From Solanum dulcamara (Eukaryota; Streptophyta; Magnoliopsida; Solanales; Solanaceae): a stretch of DNA of 64,000 bases. Positions 34,601 to 46,091 of this stretch are shown piece after piece. The notes beneath the pieces are model-generated. The model had not been told where the DNA came from, made no database searches, and saw only the letters and a program-made list of their open reading frames with translations. The DNA lies in assembly GCF_947179165.1 (NCBI RefSeq), contig NC_077238.1, positions 35,526,793 through 35,590,792 on the forward strand, in the 5' to 3' direction. Position 1 is the stretch's first letter; each line of letters opens with the position of its first letter. The position numbers and the translations under genes were made by a program.

Positions 34601-35990
34601 AGAATGGAAGGAAAGAGATAAGAATATCATTTCATCATGTCCGCTTCCACTTCCCACGTAACCCTTTAAGCTTCTTGGTTTCAACACCAGATATTAACTA
34701 ATGCAACTTTCTTATTTCTCAACTTTTTAACTTAACTGTCCGAAATTTTAATCTGAAACTCCTCATAGGTCATAGTTTCTTCAACACTCATATTACCCAA
34801 AGGTAGAATGGCATTGGAATCACCAACATATTTTCTCAACATTGATACATGGAATACCAGATGAATCGAGGCTAAATCCAATGGCATATCAAGTTCATAG
34901 TCCACCTTACCAATATGTCGTAGGATCCCATATACCGTGGAGTAAGATTCTCCTTCTTTCCAAAATGCATTACACCTTTCATGGGCGAAATATTCAAGTA
35001 AACCCAATCTTCCTCATCGAATTCAATTTCTCTCTTCCTAACATCTGAATAGGACTTTTGACAACTTTGGGCAGCCTTTAGTCTTTCTCAAATAAGTTTG
35101 ACCTTTGCCAAGGCGTCAAACACTAAAACGGGACCTAAGAAGGCACCTATCCCACTTCAAACCATCTAATAGGTGATAAACATCTCCTCTCATATAAAGC
35201 TTCAAATGGTGCCATCTCGATGCTTGAATGATAACTATTATTGTATGAAAATTCAACCAAAGGTAGGTGATCATCCCAACTTTCTTAAAAATCAAGCACA
35301 CAAGCCTTAACATGTCTTCTAGAGTTTAGGTCGTTCTCTCAAGCTATCCATTAGTTTGAGGGTGAAATGGGTTAGTTAGCTTAACTTTGGTGCCAAGACC
35401 CTTTTGAAAGGATTTTCAAAAGTGAAAAGTGAATTGAGTACCACAATTTGAACTGATGGACAACGGAACAACATGTAACTTTACCAATTCCCAAATATAC
35501 ATCTTGCCATAGACTTTAGCACTATGAAAAGTCTTAACTGATAGAAAATGAACTGACTTGGTCATTCTATCAACCACCCAAATTAAATCATGTTTTTTTG
35601 GATACGAGGCAAGCCCGCTATGAAGTCCATATTCACGTCCACCAATTTCCAAGTAGTAATTTCGATATCTTGGGCTAAACCTTCTAGTCTTTGATGTTCA
35701 AACTTCACTTGTTGGAAATTTGTACATTCCACCATAAACTTTTCTATGTCCTTCTTTATACCACTCCACCAATAAACTTCCCTCAAATCTATATACATTT
35801 TGGTGGATCCCAGATATATAGAGTATCTAGAGCTATGGACTCCACTCAATAACATTTCTCCTAGGCCATCCACATTTGGAAAATATAACTGACCTTGGTA
35901 ACAAAGTACTCCATCTCCCCCTTGTGAGAAAAGATCAATCTTATTATCAACCACCAATTTCTTCAACTCAACTATGGTTGGATCCATTTA
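34601..35990 (-). pseudogene. Integrase and chromodomain, minus strand
   Basis: Right to left: zinc-binding region (in frame 35583-35987: SGVHSSRYSIYLGSTKMY, YWWSGIKKDIEKFMVECTNF, where the CxxC is CTNF, so one Cys is lost), start of the core (VVDRMTKSVHFLSVKTF near 35530-35590; SNCGTQFTFHF near 35420), then broken core to 35050, C-terminal module (34732-35007: GILRHIGKVDYELDM, HLVFHVSMLRKYVGDSN) and a decayed chromodomain at 34620-34735 with VTWEVEADMM. Several frame changes and stops. Non-functional. Confidence 0.88.
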
Positions 35991-36540
35991 TTTCTTTGCC
36001 TTTACATCTGCTACCAATGATGATTCCAAACCATATGAATAAGAATAGCACCCTCATTAGAGTCACTCAACCTTACCCCCGAGCAAGCTAATCGGTGCAT
36101 ATCTTTAACTGATTCCTTCTTTTCATCTCCAACATGAGCAACACTATTTATGGACAACCGGCTAAGAGAATCGACAACAATATATTCTTTACCTGAATGG
36201 TGCAGCAGACTCATATCATAATTCTTTAATAGTTTAAGCCACCTCCTTTGTCTAAGATTCAAATACCTTTGGCTAAGCACATATTTCAAACTTTTTTGGT
36301 CAATAAATATCTCAACATGCACCCCATAAAGATAGTGGTGCCAAATTATCAAAGAAAAAGCAACCGCTGCCAATTCAAGTTCATGAGTTGGAGTATTTTG
36401 TTTGTGCACTTTTAGTTGTTGGGAGGCTTATTCTATGACCTTTTTATGTTGTATAAAAAAATCGAATCCAACTCGTGAGGCATCATAATATACAACAAAC
36501 CCATCCAGACCTTCCGACAATGTCAAAATAGGAGACATGT
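35991..36540 (-). pseudogene. RNase H domain, minus strand
   Basis: The frame 36011-36409 reads THELELAAVAFSLIIWHHYL, FIDQKSLKYVLSQRYLNLRQ and YDMSLLHHSGKEYIVVDSLS, the middle and end of gypsy RNase H. The first catalytic segment (near 36450-36500, a VYYDAS-like word) is in another frame. The linker VGDEKKESVKDMHRLACSGV follows. Confidence 0.85.
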
Positions 36541-37677
36541 AAAACAATCCTTCAATATTTGGAAACTTCTTTCACACTCATCCGACCATTGGAACTTCAC
36601 CTTCTTTTGGATCAACTTTTTCAAAGCGGATGCAATTGATGGAAATACTTTTATTAACTTTCTATAATACTCGACCAACCCTAAGAAGCTACGAATGTCC
36701 AAAAGAGACAATGGTATTGGCTAATTATTTACTACTTCTATTTTCTTGGGATCAACCATGATACCATCACCAGAAATAGAGTGACCAAGAAATGCCACAG
36801 ACCTCAAACAAAACTCACATTTACTAAACTTCACAAATAGTTGCTTATCCCTCAAAATTTGCAACATATTTCTCAAGTGACCTATATGCCCTTCTTCATT
36901 TCAGAAATAAATCAATATATCATTAATAGAGATCACCACAAAAATAGCTAGGTATGGTTTGAAAATCTGATTTATCAAATTCATGAAAATAGTGGGAGAA
37001 TTAGTCAACTCGAATGACATAACCAAAAACTCAAAATGGTCATACCTTGTTTGAAATGTCATCTTAGGAATGTCACCCTCCCTTACCCTTAATTGGTGTT
37101 AACCCGACCGAAGATCAATTTTAGGGAAGTAACTTGCACCTTGGAGTGGATCAAATGAGTTATCTATTATTGTAATTGGATACCTGTTCTTTATAGTGAC
37201 CTTATTCAATTATCGATAGTCTATACACATGCAAAGTGACCCATCCTTCATTCTAACAAACAACATGGAAGAAACCCATGGTGAAATGCTTGGCCGTATA
37301 AAACCCTTATCTATAAAAATATTCAATTGTTCCTTCAACTCCTTAAGTTCTGACGAGGACATAGAGTCGGGAGGGATAGAGATTGGTTGGGTGTTGGGAA
37401 GAAGATCTATATGGAAATTGGTTTCCCTTTCAGGTGGAATATCGGATAAATCATCAGAAAAAACATCAAGAAATTATTTTACAATGGGAACCAACTCAAT
37501 AGTAGGGGCTTCATAATTTGTATCCCTAACCCGCACTAATGATAAATACACCCCTTAGAAATAATTTTCTAGGATTTTAGGCACGATATGAATCAACCTC
37601 TAAATACTAAATTGTTACCCTTCCACTCAAGAATCAGCTCATTAGGAAATTCGAATTTTACCATACAGGTTCTACAA
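36541..37677 (-). pseudogene. Reverse transcriptase, minus strand
   Basis: The thumb region at 36523-36711 reads LLDIRSFLGLVEYYRKLIKV. The active-site region near 36905-36960 translates as [12 protein letters not shown], so the F-x-DD box is IND and one Asp is lost. Upstream the minus strand gives [18 protein letters not shown] text near 37030-37080, the RMKDGSL-like and CIDYR-like words near 37205-37260, and the DLPPEREI-like lead-in near 37400-37450. The + frame at 37229-37516 is its antisense shadow. Confidence 0.85.
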
Positions 37678-38290
37678 TCAATAGATGTATAAGAAAAATG
37701 TAGCTAATCCATGAAAAAAAATGACATCACAATTGGTCAAGTCAAGTTTAACAAGATCACATGGGATTATTTTATGCAAGATTGGCACGGGGCAATTTCT
37801 ATAGAATTGCGTAGCAAGAACCGAATCACCAATGAAGGTATACCCCAAAAAGGGCTCTAGTAATATTTTGGGACATGTATCAAATCTTGTGGCAAGATAA
37901 GGAGTAACAAAAGACAAATTGACACCCAGATCAAGTAACACAAATATCAAAGTCAAAGACCTGCAATATACCCATAACCACATCAGGAGACACTTCAATA
38001 TCTTGTCTAGCTTGGAGTTCATAGAACCTATTTTGTTGTGGGCCACCACCTTGTTGAACCTGTTCACCTTGAGTATGTTTCCCTTGAGGATGTCCTTATC
38101 TCCCCTTGCTTGCAATATTAGGGTATTCAGAGATTTTATACCCCACCTTACCACATCCAAAAGACGCACTGGTACTAAATAAATATTTTCCTTGATGGTT
38201 TTTCCCACACTTGAAACTCTTGGGAAGAGTAGATTAACTAACACCACCACTTTTTGCGCTAGGATTGGATACCCTATCTTTGTCAAATCT
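37678..38290 (-). pseudogene. Gag C-terminus and aspartic protease, minus strand
   Basis: The 202-codon frame starts in the gag linker and enters protease at VLLDLGVNLSFVTPYLATRF (about 37890-37950), where the usual DPGA active-site word reads DLGV. FLGYTFIGDSVLATQFYRNC and VKLDLTNCDVIFFHGL follow (normally LxDFDVILGMDWL). The zinc-knuckle zone near 38150-38200 is frame-shifted. Gag is cut at 38290 by another LTR, so the 5' half of this element is missing. Confidence 0.8.
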
Positions 38291-39892
38291 TATTATGACC
38301 AGAACTAGGGCCAGATCATGACACGACAATTAGAATCTAGAGGGATCCCAACCAAGCCTACAACCATATCATTCATGAGAATACATAAGAAAAATAAATT
38401 AAGCAAGATCAAGATACGGAAGTGACATCTCAATAAAACCATAAGTCTCAAAATGAGAATGCGACAACATAGACTCTTACTATCTAACATGCCTCTACTA
38501 CTAAATGAGGGCATAAGACAACCTCCTAGCTCAGCCAATATGAAAGATAAAATAAATTCATAGACTCATAAATAAGTAAAATGTATTATCCTTGGAACAT
38601 GGGGAAACACCAACAACACAATAGTAATGAACTATGGCCACGAGCAGGAGGAGGATGAACGTGATCATGGGACCCTACATTATGATATAATGTAGGGAAA
38701 AGTATGAGTTAGTACATGGAATGCATTAAGTATGTGAGAAGATGCATGAATAATAAACATAGGACATAATCAATATGAACCATGAGATGTAAGACCAATA
38801 TTATAAAACCTGAGTAAAATCATGAAAACATTAAAATATTTATCACATTGGTCAATGCATAAAAAATCTCCTAATTATCATAAGAACACATAACCTGCTT
38901 TAACTGGTGTGGGATTGGACCTTTACCGACATATAAGACCATGCGAGCTAATATATAGAATCTAATGACTATCACATCGAGACAGGGGAGGCTACCTTGG
39001 CAGGGTATACTCCATTGAGTAACTCTTTTAACTTTGCTATGTGGATCCACTTTCTTCACCATATTGGCATCTTTGAACCTATGCAAGCAACGTAATTTGG
39101 GACTTAACGTTGCTACTAGAATTCCCTTGCATAGCTATAATGGCAAACTGGACCGAACCCCACCTTAAAGTACTCTCATTGCTCAGTCGTTATCCCAATG
39201 TAATTTTCATGAAAAAATAGGCTCTAACGTCATTAGGAAAGATATTAATAAAGATCAATCCATCTTTAAAAAATGTGATATAAGAGTAGCTCATCTATCA
39301 ACTTCATCATAAATGTGTGAGGAATTGTCATCACAACCTTTAACTTCTTTAACTAGATTGTGCAAGAATTGTTCTTATTGCACTATAACTTTTGCATATT
39401 ACATCATTGAAACATCATTCATAACATCTTTCTTAAAAGCATCATTGAAACATCATTGATAAAACTTTCATAGAACTTATCTTAAAAATCATGATCATAG
39501 TTCATAAATCATACTTGAAACTAGCATGTAGCATGGGTTAGTCAAATTTATCCTAAAATCATGCTATATTATTTGAATTATGCATAATTAGTTTAATAAC
39601 ATTGAAATATATTATTTTTTAGAAGAACCAATGCAATTCATGAAATTAGTGCTTTCTAAATAAGAAATTATAGAAGAATTTAGAGAGAATACTTGGGATT
39701 CCATGGGTGAACAATACCCATGGATGAAGTCCTACATACCTTGACCTTTAAAATCCCTAGATTGAAATGGATTGAGGCTTGACCTTGAAGAAATACTTTG
39801 AAATTGCTTGGAGAGAAAGAAGACTCTTGAGAGGAACCTTGATATAGAAGATTTTGATTTGGGAGTGTTTCAGGAGATAATGAGAGGGTTAG
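38291..39892 (-). repeat. Truncated LTR, minus strand
   Basis: The left end tattatgaccagaactagg corresponds to the minus-strand LTR end (compare tgtcacgacccaagttagg at 32423). Inverted LTR landmarks follow (gaggctaccttggcaggg near 38986, ggtgtgggattggacc near 38906, tggatccac near 39043). The LTR start expected near 40.2 kb is absent, because the LTR breaks off where pararetrovirus sequence begins at about 39893. Confidence 0.7.
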
Positions 39893-40295
39893 ATGACCAG
39901 AACCTGAAGATAATCTAGTTGTACAAACTGATGCCTCTGATTATCCGTGGGGAGCATTATTACAAACAAATTTAAATAAAATCTGTAGGTACACTATTGG
40001 AATATTTAACGAAGCGGAAGTTAGATATTCTACGAATGAAAAAGAACTTTTAGCAATTGTTAAAGGAATAAGAAAATTCTCCGCATTCCTATTACCTAAA
40101 CAATTTGTTATTAGATTTGACAATAAATAGGTATCAGGTTTGATATTCAATAAACTTCCTTTTGAACCTCAGTACAGGAGATTACATAGATGGCAGTTAT
40201 TATTGTCATTTTATTCTTTCAAAATTAAAAATATTAAAGGATCTAACAATGTTTTTGCAGATTTTCTCTCCAGAAATGTCCAATATGGACAATAA
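39893..40295 (+). pseudogene. Endogenous pararetrovirus RNase H (pol C-terminus)
   Basis: C-terminal part of a caulimovirid-type polymerase polyprotein. One frame from about 39903 reads through DASDYPWGALL (first catalytic Asp), STNEKELLAIVKGIRKFSAF (Glu), IRFDNK, an in-frame TAG at 40128-40130, then FADFLSRN near the end and a TAA at 40293-40295. The wording is that of plant pararetroviruses rather than of the nearby gypsy elements, which read ADALS rather than ADFLS. RT and protease are not present upstream, since the segment starts abruptly at the LTR junction. Similarity to the solendovirus group (tobacco vein clearing virus and tomato EPRVs) is from memory. The copy is broken and described as found. 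Confidence 0.8.
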
Positions 40296-41369
40296 AACTC
40301 AAATCTTGATGAACAGGATATTCCAAAAGATGATTGATATTGAAGAATCCATTAGTCCAAAAAGTCATATGCTTTTCAATATCCGAGATGAAATTACAAC
40401 CTTATCGGAGAAGATGAGGAAGTTGCAATATGAATTAAATCAGCTCGATACTAATCAACTGGTGAACATAGCGGAGTTCCAACTCCTCTGTGAACATGTG
40501 GATACCCAAACTCAAGGATCAAAAATTCCTAAAAAAGTGGCAGGAGATGTCCCGCTAGCACTTAGTGCCAAAAAATCTGATTGGTAAGCACGGATATGCC
40601 GAAGTCCGAGTCTTCTAACAAAGTCAAAAGCCGTACAAAGGTAAAACTCCCTATTGATACTAAATCATTGAAAATTGTAAAAAAATCTGGGAAACCAAAA
40701 AAAGTTCTAACATCCTAACAGGAAAAAAGTTTGCTCCTTTTTAGGCAGGAAACATCCATCCAAAAGAAAAAGAATATCTGGCATTTACCAGACAAATATA
40801 CAATTTTCCTAGTGAATATGGAGAAACTTATGGAATATTAGGTATAATCCTAGAATCTTTATATTTCCCTTGGAAGTTCAGTCTTCACATCCAAATTATT
40901 TGAATTTGGATATCTTGACAGGGTTTACTCCAGTCCAAATTAATTTGAATTAATAAACTTACCCAATCAGTTGGTAAATTCAATAAAAAAGTATGCTGAA
41001 GGGGGAGGAGTCTATTGTAGATTATTTAGCATATACATGGAGTTCAAAGATGAAACATTATATTTTCCAACGATTAATTATATAATGGTGGAAAAATTAA
41101 AGACTTTTAATGTCAGTGCAATTGGTATAGACAAAATTCTTTCGTATATGAATAAAAAATGGATCCAAACTAGAAGAGCCTTAGGAATGAAGGCATTGTA
41201 TAACATCATCAAAAAACATTGTGATGATAACTTCAAGGTCCTTGACAAGGATACCCATTGGTTTTTACTTGCAAAAGGAAAATCCAAATATGAAATTCTT
41301 AAAGAAAAAATATTGGACTTTGAAACTCACAGGTTCGAATCCATAGAAGAAACTTGGGAATTGACATGA
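40276..41369 (+). pseudogene. Endogenous pararetrovirus downstream gene, TAV-like position
   Basis: The ATG at 40276 overlaps the pol end by 20 bases, and I prefer it to the track start at 40162, which lies inside RNase H in another frame. The first frame runs to a TAA at 40585-40587, with an acidic/coiled-coil-like stretch (LSEKMRKLQYELNQLD). The frame then shifts, and stops follow (near 40718, 40742 and 40940). A second open piece, 40971-41369, has KKYAEGGGVYCRLFS and KKWIQTRRALGMKALYNIIK. In caulimovirids the gene after pol is the inclusion-body/translational transactivator. Position supports that here, but I do not recognise its core motif, so the functional name is inference. Confidence 0.6.
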
Positions 41370-42354
41370 AAATTCCTAAATCACAAACACAAAAGGGCTT
41401 GTGAAGAAGAAGACAATGCCAGCATGGTGGAAAGCATGTAGAATACAGCTGTAAGGAAGACAATAATTGCCAGCATGTGAGTGGAAATAATGGATAAAGA
41501 CGTAAGCACTTACGTCATCAATCAGTCGGCATAAATGACAAAAATAATGGAGGAAGGAATATTATCCTTTCAAGTTTATCAAAAGTAAGATAAGGAACCT
41601 TTTCAACATATTCATATACGAAGAAATACAATATTTCAGAAGGACGTCTCTAAGAGAAATAAAATTGAATTTCTAGTCCTCCTTACATTTATAAAGGAGC
41701 ATTAGAAAATCAAGGAAGATAGACTACATTTTCTTAGAAACATCAATCTTGGAGAAATGTTAAGTATCTTTCGAGAGTAAAGAACTTCTTCCAGTAGGAA
41801 AAAGTATCAAATTAGTAGTATGTAGATACTAGAAAGATCTGATTAAAGATTTTTCTTATGTAATATTTTTATGAAATAAAAAGTTTGTTTCTATCTCTCT
41901 TGTCTACTTCAACTAATAGCGATAAAAGAAGGTTGTGTATTTTTCCTTGATGGAGGAAATATTAGGAAGTAGCCTCAGACTGCGGTCGTTACAGGTAAAG
42001 TAATCTTTCATATCCTAGAGGAGAATTACTGCAGTAGTGATACAATAATTTTAAGAAGAACTCGAGAGCTATACACCTATAAACTTTATATGTCATAAAA
42101 AATGTTATCATAATGAAAATGTATCTTCATATTTTCCTAAGTATAAGCATACATACTATAAGATACTTAGTACCTATAGGGAATACACATTTTGTCATTG
42201 ATTAATTACATGAAAAATAAAAATTGCATATATTGCAAAAAGACTTTTTGTCAAAATACAATATTGTCATGAGTATATACAAACACTGTTATTATATATT
42301 TTAAACATAAATATACATACATTTGTTGTATAAAGATGCTTTTTGCATATAAAA
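41370..42354 (+). promoter_or_regulatory. Pararetrovirus intergenic region with promoter and polyA-like signals
   Basis: Non-coding region between the TAV-like gene and the next viral reading frame. It holds an 18-bp perfect palindrome with ACGT cores (41499-41516), a TATA-like tttataaag (41688-41696) and an AATAAA (41875-41880). The AATAAA lies about 150 bases past the expected transcript start. In pararetroviruses one polyA signal downstream of the cap makes the terminally redundant genomic RNA, and this spacing fits. The stretch 42040-42340 is AT-rich leader. I did not find a clear Met-tRNA primer-binding site. Confidence 0.55.
41499..41516. promoter_or_regulatory. as-1-like ACGT palindrome
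   Basis: gacgtaag-ca-cttacgtc, perfect 8-base arms around a 2-base centre, each containing the TGACG/ACGTAAG-type core bound by plant TGA bZIP factors in the as-1 element of caulimovirus promoters. It lies about 170 bases upstream of the TATA-like box. Binding is inferred. Confidence 0.55.
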
Positions 42355-42777
42355 ATGAGATTTTTTCAACCTCGTTTAAAGAAAATTAGAAAAAGGATTT
42401 GGACATGCAAACAATCCTTAAAATTTTTTAACAAATGTATTTCAGATTTAGAACAGACTTTCTATAAAGTACATTATCATACTAGACATATGACAATTGC
42501 ATATCCATTATATGAAGCTTGTATGCTAAAAGAACAAGAGAAATTCTTGTATAAAAATTGGGTTCTAATAATGAAAGAATCAATTCTTTATAAAACTTAA
42601 ATAATATTAATAATGATATATTATACAATCTTTTGTTAATGAAAGAACTCTAATTATAATTTCAAAGGTAGTTAAGTTAAATAAAGATTTGCAAGAAGAA
42701 ATTTTTGATTTTTTTTGATGAAATTGTTAAAGAAGAGTTGTCTATTCATGACTATTCTAATTATAGAGATGATATGC
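42355..42777 (+). pseudogene. Start of the first pararetrovirus reading frame (fragment)
   Basis: ATG at 42355 (the frame could extend from a TTG at 42343) runs 82 codons to TAA at 42598-42600 and is rich in K, F and Y. After a shift, coding-like text continues (VVKLNKDLQEEIFDFF near 42665-42720, EELSIHDYSNYRDD near 42732-42772) until it is cut at 42777 by an LTR start. By position, after the leader, this would be the 5' gene of the circular genome. No domain is recognised. Confidence 0.45.
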
Positions 42778-44010
42778 TGTAACACCCTGAACATTTCTAA
42801 GATATAACCTGAATCATTCTTCATATACACATAAGGTCGTACGGGGTGATTCTTAATTGTGAATGGGTGGTAAGGTCAATTATTTAGTGTGGGAATAAAT
42901 TTGGAGCTGTTTTAAGGTCATAAGAATCCTTTAGCACAAAGTTAAGTTGAAAGCTTCCTTACTGATTGAGTTTCGATATAAGATTTTACTTGGGTCAAAT
43001 TCAAATGATCATATATCTTAGAATAAAAAGAATTAGATAGCTCATGACCTATCAAATTAGATCTCTCTAAGTTTTATTTCAAACTCCACCTAGTTTCCCT
43101 CATTTAGAGTTCGGAGTAAAAAGTTATGGCCATTTTAGTGAAGCCCTATCAGGCAGTCATTTGTTCACGATTGCCCTTCATAGGTTGTAAAGATGAATAC
43201 GGGCCGTGAAATGGCCCAATGTTCCAGCCTTGTGCAATATTTGATCATGGGTGAGGACCACGGGAGGGACCACAACATTGGTTGGCACCATGGTCCATGG
43301 AAGTCACCCTTCGACCCAGAAGTGAGCCTTTATCACCACGACCACCACCACGGGGCATGGTGAGGTTCACGGACCATGGTGGGTCCTCCGTGCAGGCTCA
43401 ACTTTCAATTTTATTGAGGGTTATTTTGGTCATTACCTATATTTTATTAATGGATGTGAATGGCTTTTAGGACTAGATTCTCACCTATTAACTTCCCAAA
43501 ATCCCCTAACCCTCTCATTCTCTCATGAACTCCCATATTCCCAAAGTGTTCTCTCCTAAGGTTCCTCCCAAGAGACTTCTTCTTCATCAAGCAATTTCTA
43601 AGGATTCCTTCAAGATTAGGTTTGAATTCTCTATCATCTAGGGATTCTAAGGTCAATGTATGTGGGACTTCATCTATTGGTATCTTTCACCCATGGAATT
43701 CCAAGTTTTCTCAACAAAATCCTTTATGATTCTTAATCAAAAAGTCCTATTTTCAGGATAATGCATTGGATCTTCTTATTCATGATATATTATATGATTA
43801 TTGATTAAATTATGTATTCAATTGGTAGTATTTTCATGATTCATGTATGGTTTTATATAAGGAATATGATCATGCATGTATCAAGTCAATTTCATGATTT
43901 TAAAGCTAATTGATTATGTATTCATGTTATTACTCAATTTCAAGTATAAGATATGATCATGAATTTCAAGTATGCAAGAATTTTTTATGAATAAGCGTAA
44001 CATAAGACCT
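42778..44010 (+). repeat. 5' part of an LTR, truncated
   Basis: Starts TGTAACACCCTGAAC exactly where pararetrovirus text stops. The U3-like section 43150-43400 is GC-rich with caccacgaccaccaccacgg and catggtgaggttcacgg words, comparable to 29030-29350. Later text (ttcaagtataagatatgatcatg) matches the LTR at 17181 near 18100-18130. It breaks off at 44010 where a second LTR starts. Confidence 0.7.
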
Positions 44011-44792
44011 TGTAACACCTTGAAAGTCAGAAAGTTGGAACTAAAGAGAAATTTGCAAAATGTGGACAAGACTCAGTATTACAATTCACGCTATGACTTG
44101 TAGAGGTTTCTATAATCGTAGAGATGAATCATAGAGGGCATCTTTCACACTAACCCAGAACTACCCTCAAGAGAGGTTCTATGACACAACAGGATGAGTC
44201 GTCATCCTATTGATGAGTCATAAGAACAAATCATTTTAAAAGATCAGAGAACCTTAAACTTGTAGGTTTTTAGGTAAGATGATTCAAGTTGATGACTCCT
44301 GATAGTAATGATGAGTCGTAATCATGACTCGTAAGTAAAAGTTTAGAGACTCTAAGTTTGTAGGGTTCAAGGCCTGTAGGATGGGTCTAAAGGACTCGTC
44401 ATTATCGTGAAGATGAGTCGTAGAAATAACTCGTATGGAAACTTCAGAGACTTGAATTTAGGACCTTTTACGATTCATAGAAAGGGGCTCGTAGGGCCAA
44501 ATTATAGTTTTAATGAAGGGTATTTATGTCATTTCACAAGTTTGGATCAATGAAACTAAACACAATTATGGCTAGGTTCAAGCCTATATCTACCCAATTC
44601 TTTAAAATTTCCCTCATTCTAAATCATTTTTCTAAATTCTCTAAGGCAATAACATACTTCTCTCAAGGATTCTTCTCCAAGTCTCAAGCTAGGGTTGCAT
44701 AATTTCTTCAAGGTTTCTTTCATAAACTACATCGTGCAGTAGAGTGGTTAAGTTTTTTCCTCTAACGCTTGTTCTTTATAATTTTTCAGAAA
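44011..44792 (+). repeat. Second LTR start, truncated, and leader
   Basis: Starts TGTAACACCTTGAAAGTCAG and carries dense gatgagtcgt / gactcgtaag words (44090-44480) like 1704-2240. No TGACA end or primer-binding site is seen, so the LTR is joined by deletion to a gag leader around 44725. A tttttcag run at 44782-44789 just before the gag ATG resembles a 3' splice site, which may be chance. Confidence 0.6.
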
Positions 44793-45284
44793 ATGCCTCC
44801 ACAAATATACCCTGCTATAAGGAACGTGGTTGAAGAGGAGCAACAAGCTCTGAATGATATATTTAATGACCAAGTCTCCTATGCCGAGTTCTGAGAGGAC
44901 TTCCAAGTACTTATTCAAGTCGTTACATCTCAAGACAATTGTGAGGTGGTTGATCTTATGAACCCAAATATGGGTACAATGGAGACAAGGGTTAATGATT
45001 TCATGAGGATGAATCCTCAAGAGTTTTGGGGTTCTAAGGTGGAAGAGAATCCATAGCATTCACAAGATTGTGGATATTATGGGGGTTATCCCAGTTAAAA
45101 GGGCGGAGTTGGCTACGTATCAATTGAAAGGTATTGCCCAAATTTTGTTTGATCAATGGAAAAGAAAGAGTCCTAGAGAGGCGGATCCCATGACTTGAGA
45201 GGAGTTCAAAGGAGTGTTTCTTGATCGCTTCTTCCTATTGGAGTTCAGGGATGCCAAAGTATAAGAATTCCTCAACCTTAAGCA
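44793..45284 (+). pseudogene. Gypsy gag fragment
   Basis: ATG at 44793: MPPQIYPAIRNVVEEEQQAL, then DFMRMNPQEFWGSKVEENP, a capsid N-terminal pattern, and in shifted frames AELATYQLKGIAQILFDQWK, TWEEFKGVFLDRFF-like and QEFLNLK-like text, the heart of the Retrotrans_gag domain. Stops occur at 44893 and 45053. It ends abruptly at about 45284 where chromodomain text begins. Confidence 0.85.
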
Positions 45285-45480
45285 TGTGGCTTCCATTGAA
45301 GTATTATGGTGACATAAGAATAGAAAAGAGATGACCTGGGAAGCTGAAAAAGAGATGAAAGATAAATGTCTCTACTCGTTTCCTATGGCTATAGGAACTC
45401 TAACTCCTAAATTAGTTGTATTGATTGACAAGAGGCTTTTGGATGACAACTATTATAGAGAATCCCTGAAGTCCTTGTAA
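45285..45480 (+). pseudogene. Chromodomain fragment fused to gag by deletion
   Basis: From gtggcttccattgaagtatt (45286) the sequence equals 59149 onward: VASIEVLW, stop, HKNRKEMTWEAEKEMKDKC and the tail FPMAIGTLTPKLVVLIDKRL, ending with TAA at 45478-45480. All of protease, RT, RNase H and integrase is missing between this and the gag fragment. The polypurine tract and LTR A follow at once. Confidence 0.85.
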
Positions 45481-45519
45481 GACCTTATGAGACTAATTAA
45501 CATTCGAGGACGAATGTTC

Positions 45520-45534
45520 AAAGGGGGGGAAGGA
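45520..45534 (+). promoter_or_regulatory. Polypurine tract of the long-LTR family
   Basis: caaaggggggaagga directly before TGTTATACCCCGC, preceded by the cattcgaggacgaatgtt box. The same tract stands before LTR C (59382-59396). Confidence 0.7.
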
Positions 45535-46091
45535 TGTTATACCCCGCACTTTTGATACATGGGAACATCTATTTAGCTTCTCTAAAGATACTATGTGATC
45601 CGTGTTACCCACGACGTTGTCAAATAAGTCTAAGGAAGGGAGGATGAGGCCATCCCAAATTTAGCATAAGCTAGCCCTACGTGAGTAGTGATGGTTGGAA
45701 ATAGGTGTGGAAGGATTTAAAAGGAATTAGAGGCCAACTAATGAGTCATAGGACTCGACTTACTTGCGTAGGCTATCTACTTGAATGTCTTACAAACTTA
45801 AGCTACTCGAGTACATAACAAACCTACGTAGCAAGGATTACATAGGTTCTTAAAGTGAGACGGGATTATGAATCCATAAAAAAGGAGTGAGCAGGTGATG
45901 CACCTACTTGGACACTTGGAAGAACATGGGGAAGACATGTGGAAGAAGTGATGCACCTACTTAGGGTCAAGTAGGTGATGCAGCAGCTTGGGGTGGACCC
46001 CCACCTGCCACATAGCAGCCTAGGAAGAGATGCATGGATGCGGTGGCCTAATGGGGTTTGACATATGTCACCCTTAGGGGATAACATGTGT

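Noticed and set aside
40162..40275. Upstream start for the TAV-position frame
   Set aside because: These codons overlap RNase H in another frame. The ATG at 40276, overlapping the pol stop by 20 bases, is the natural gene boundary.
41700..42340. Met-tRNA primer-binding site in the pararetrovirus leader
   Set aside because: No convincing tggtatcagagc match was found by eye, only short gtatc words.
44782..44792. tttttcag as a splice acceptor before gag
   Set aside because: A single short pyrimidine run with no identifiable donor or branch site, and the LTR-gag leader here is already rearranged.
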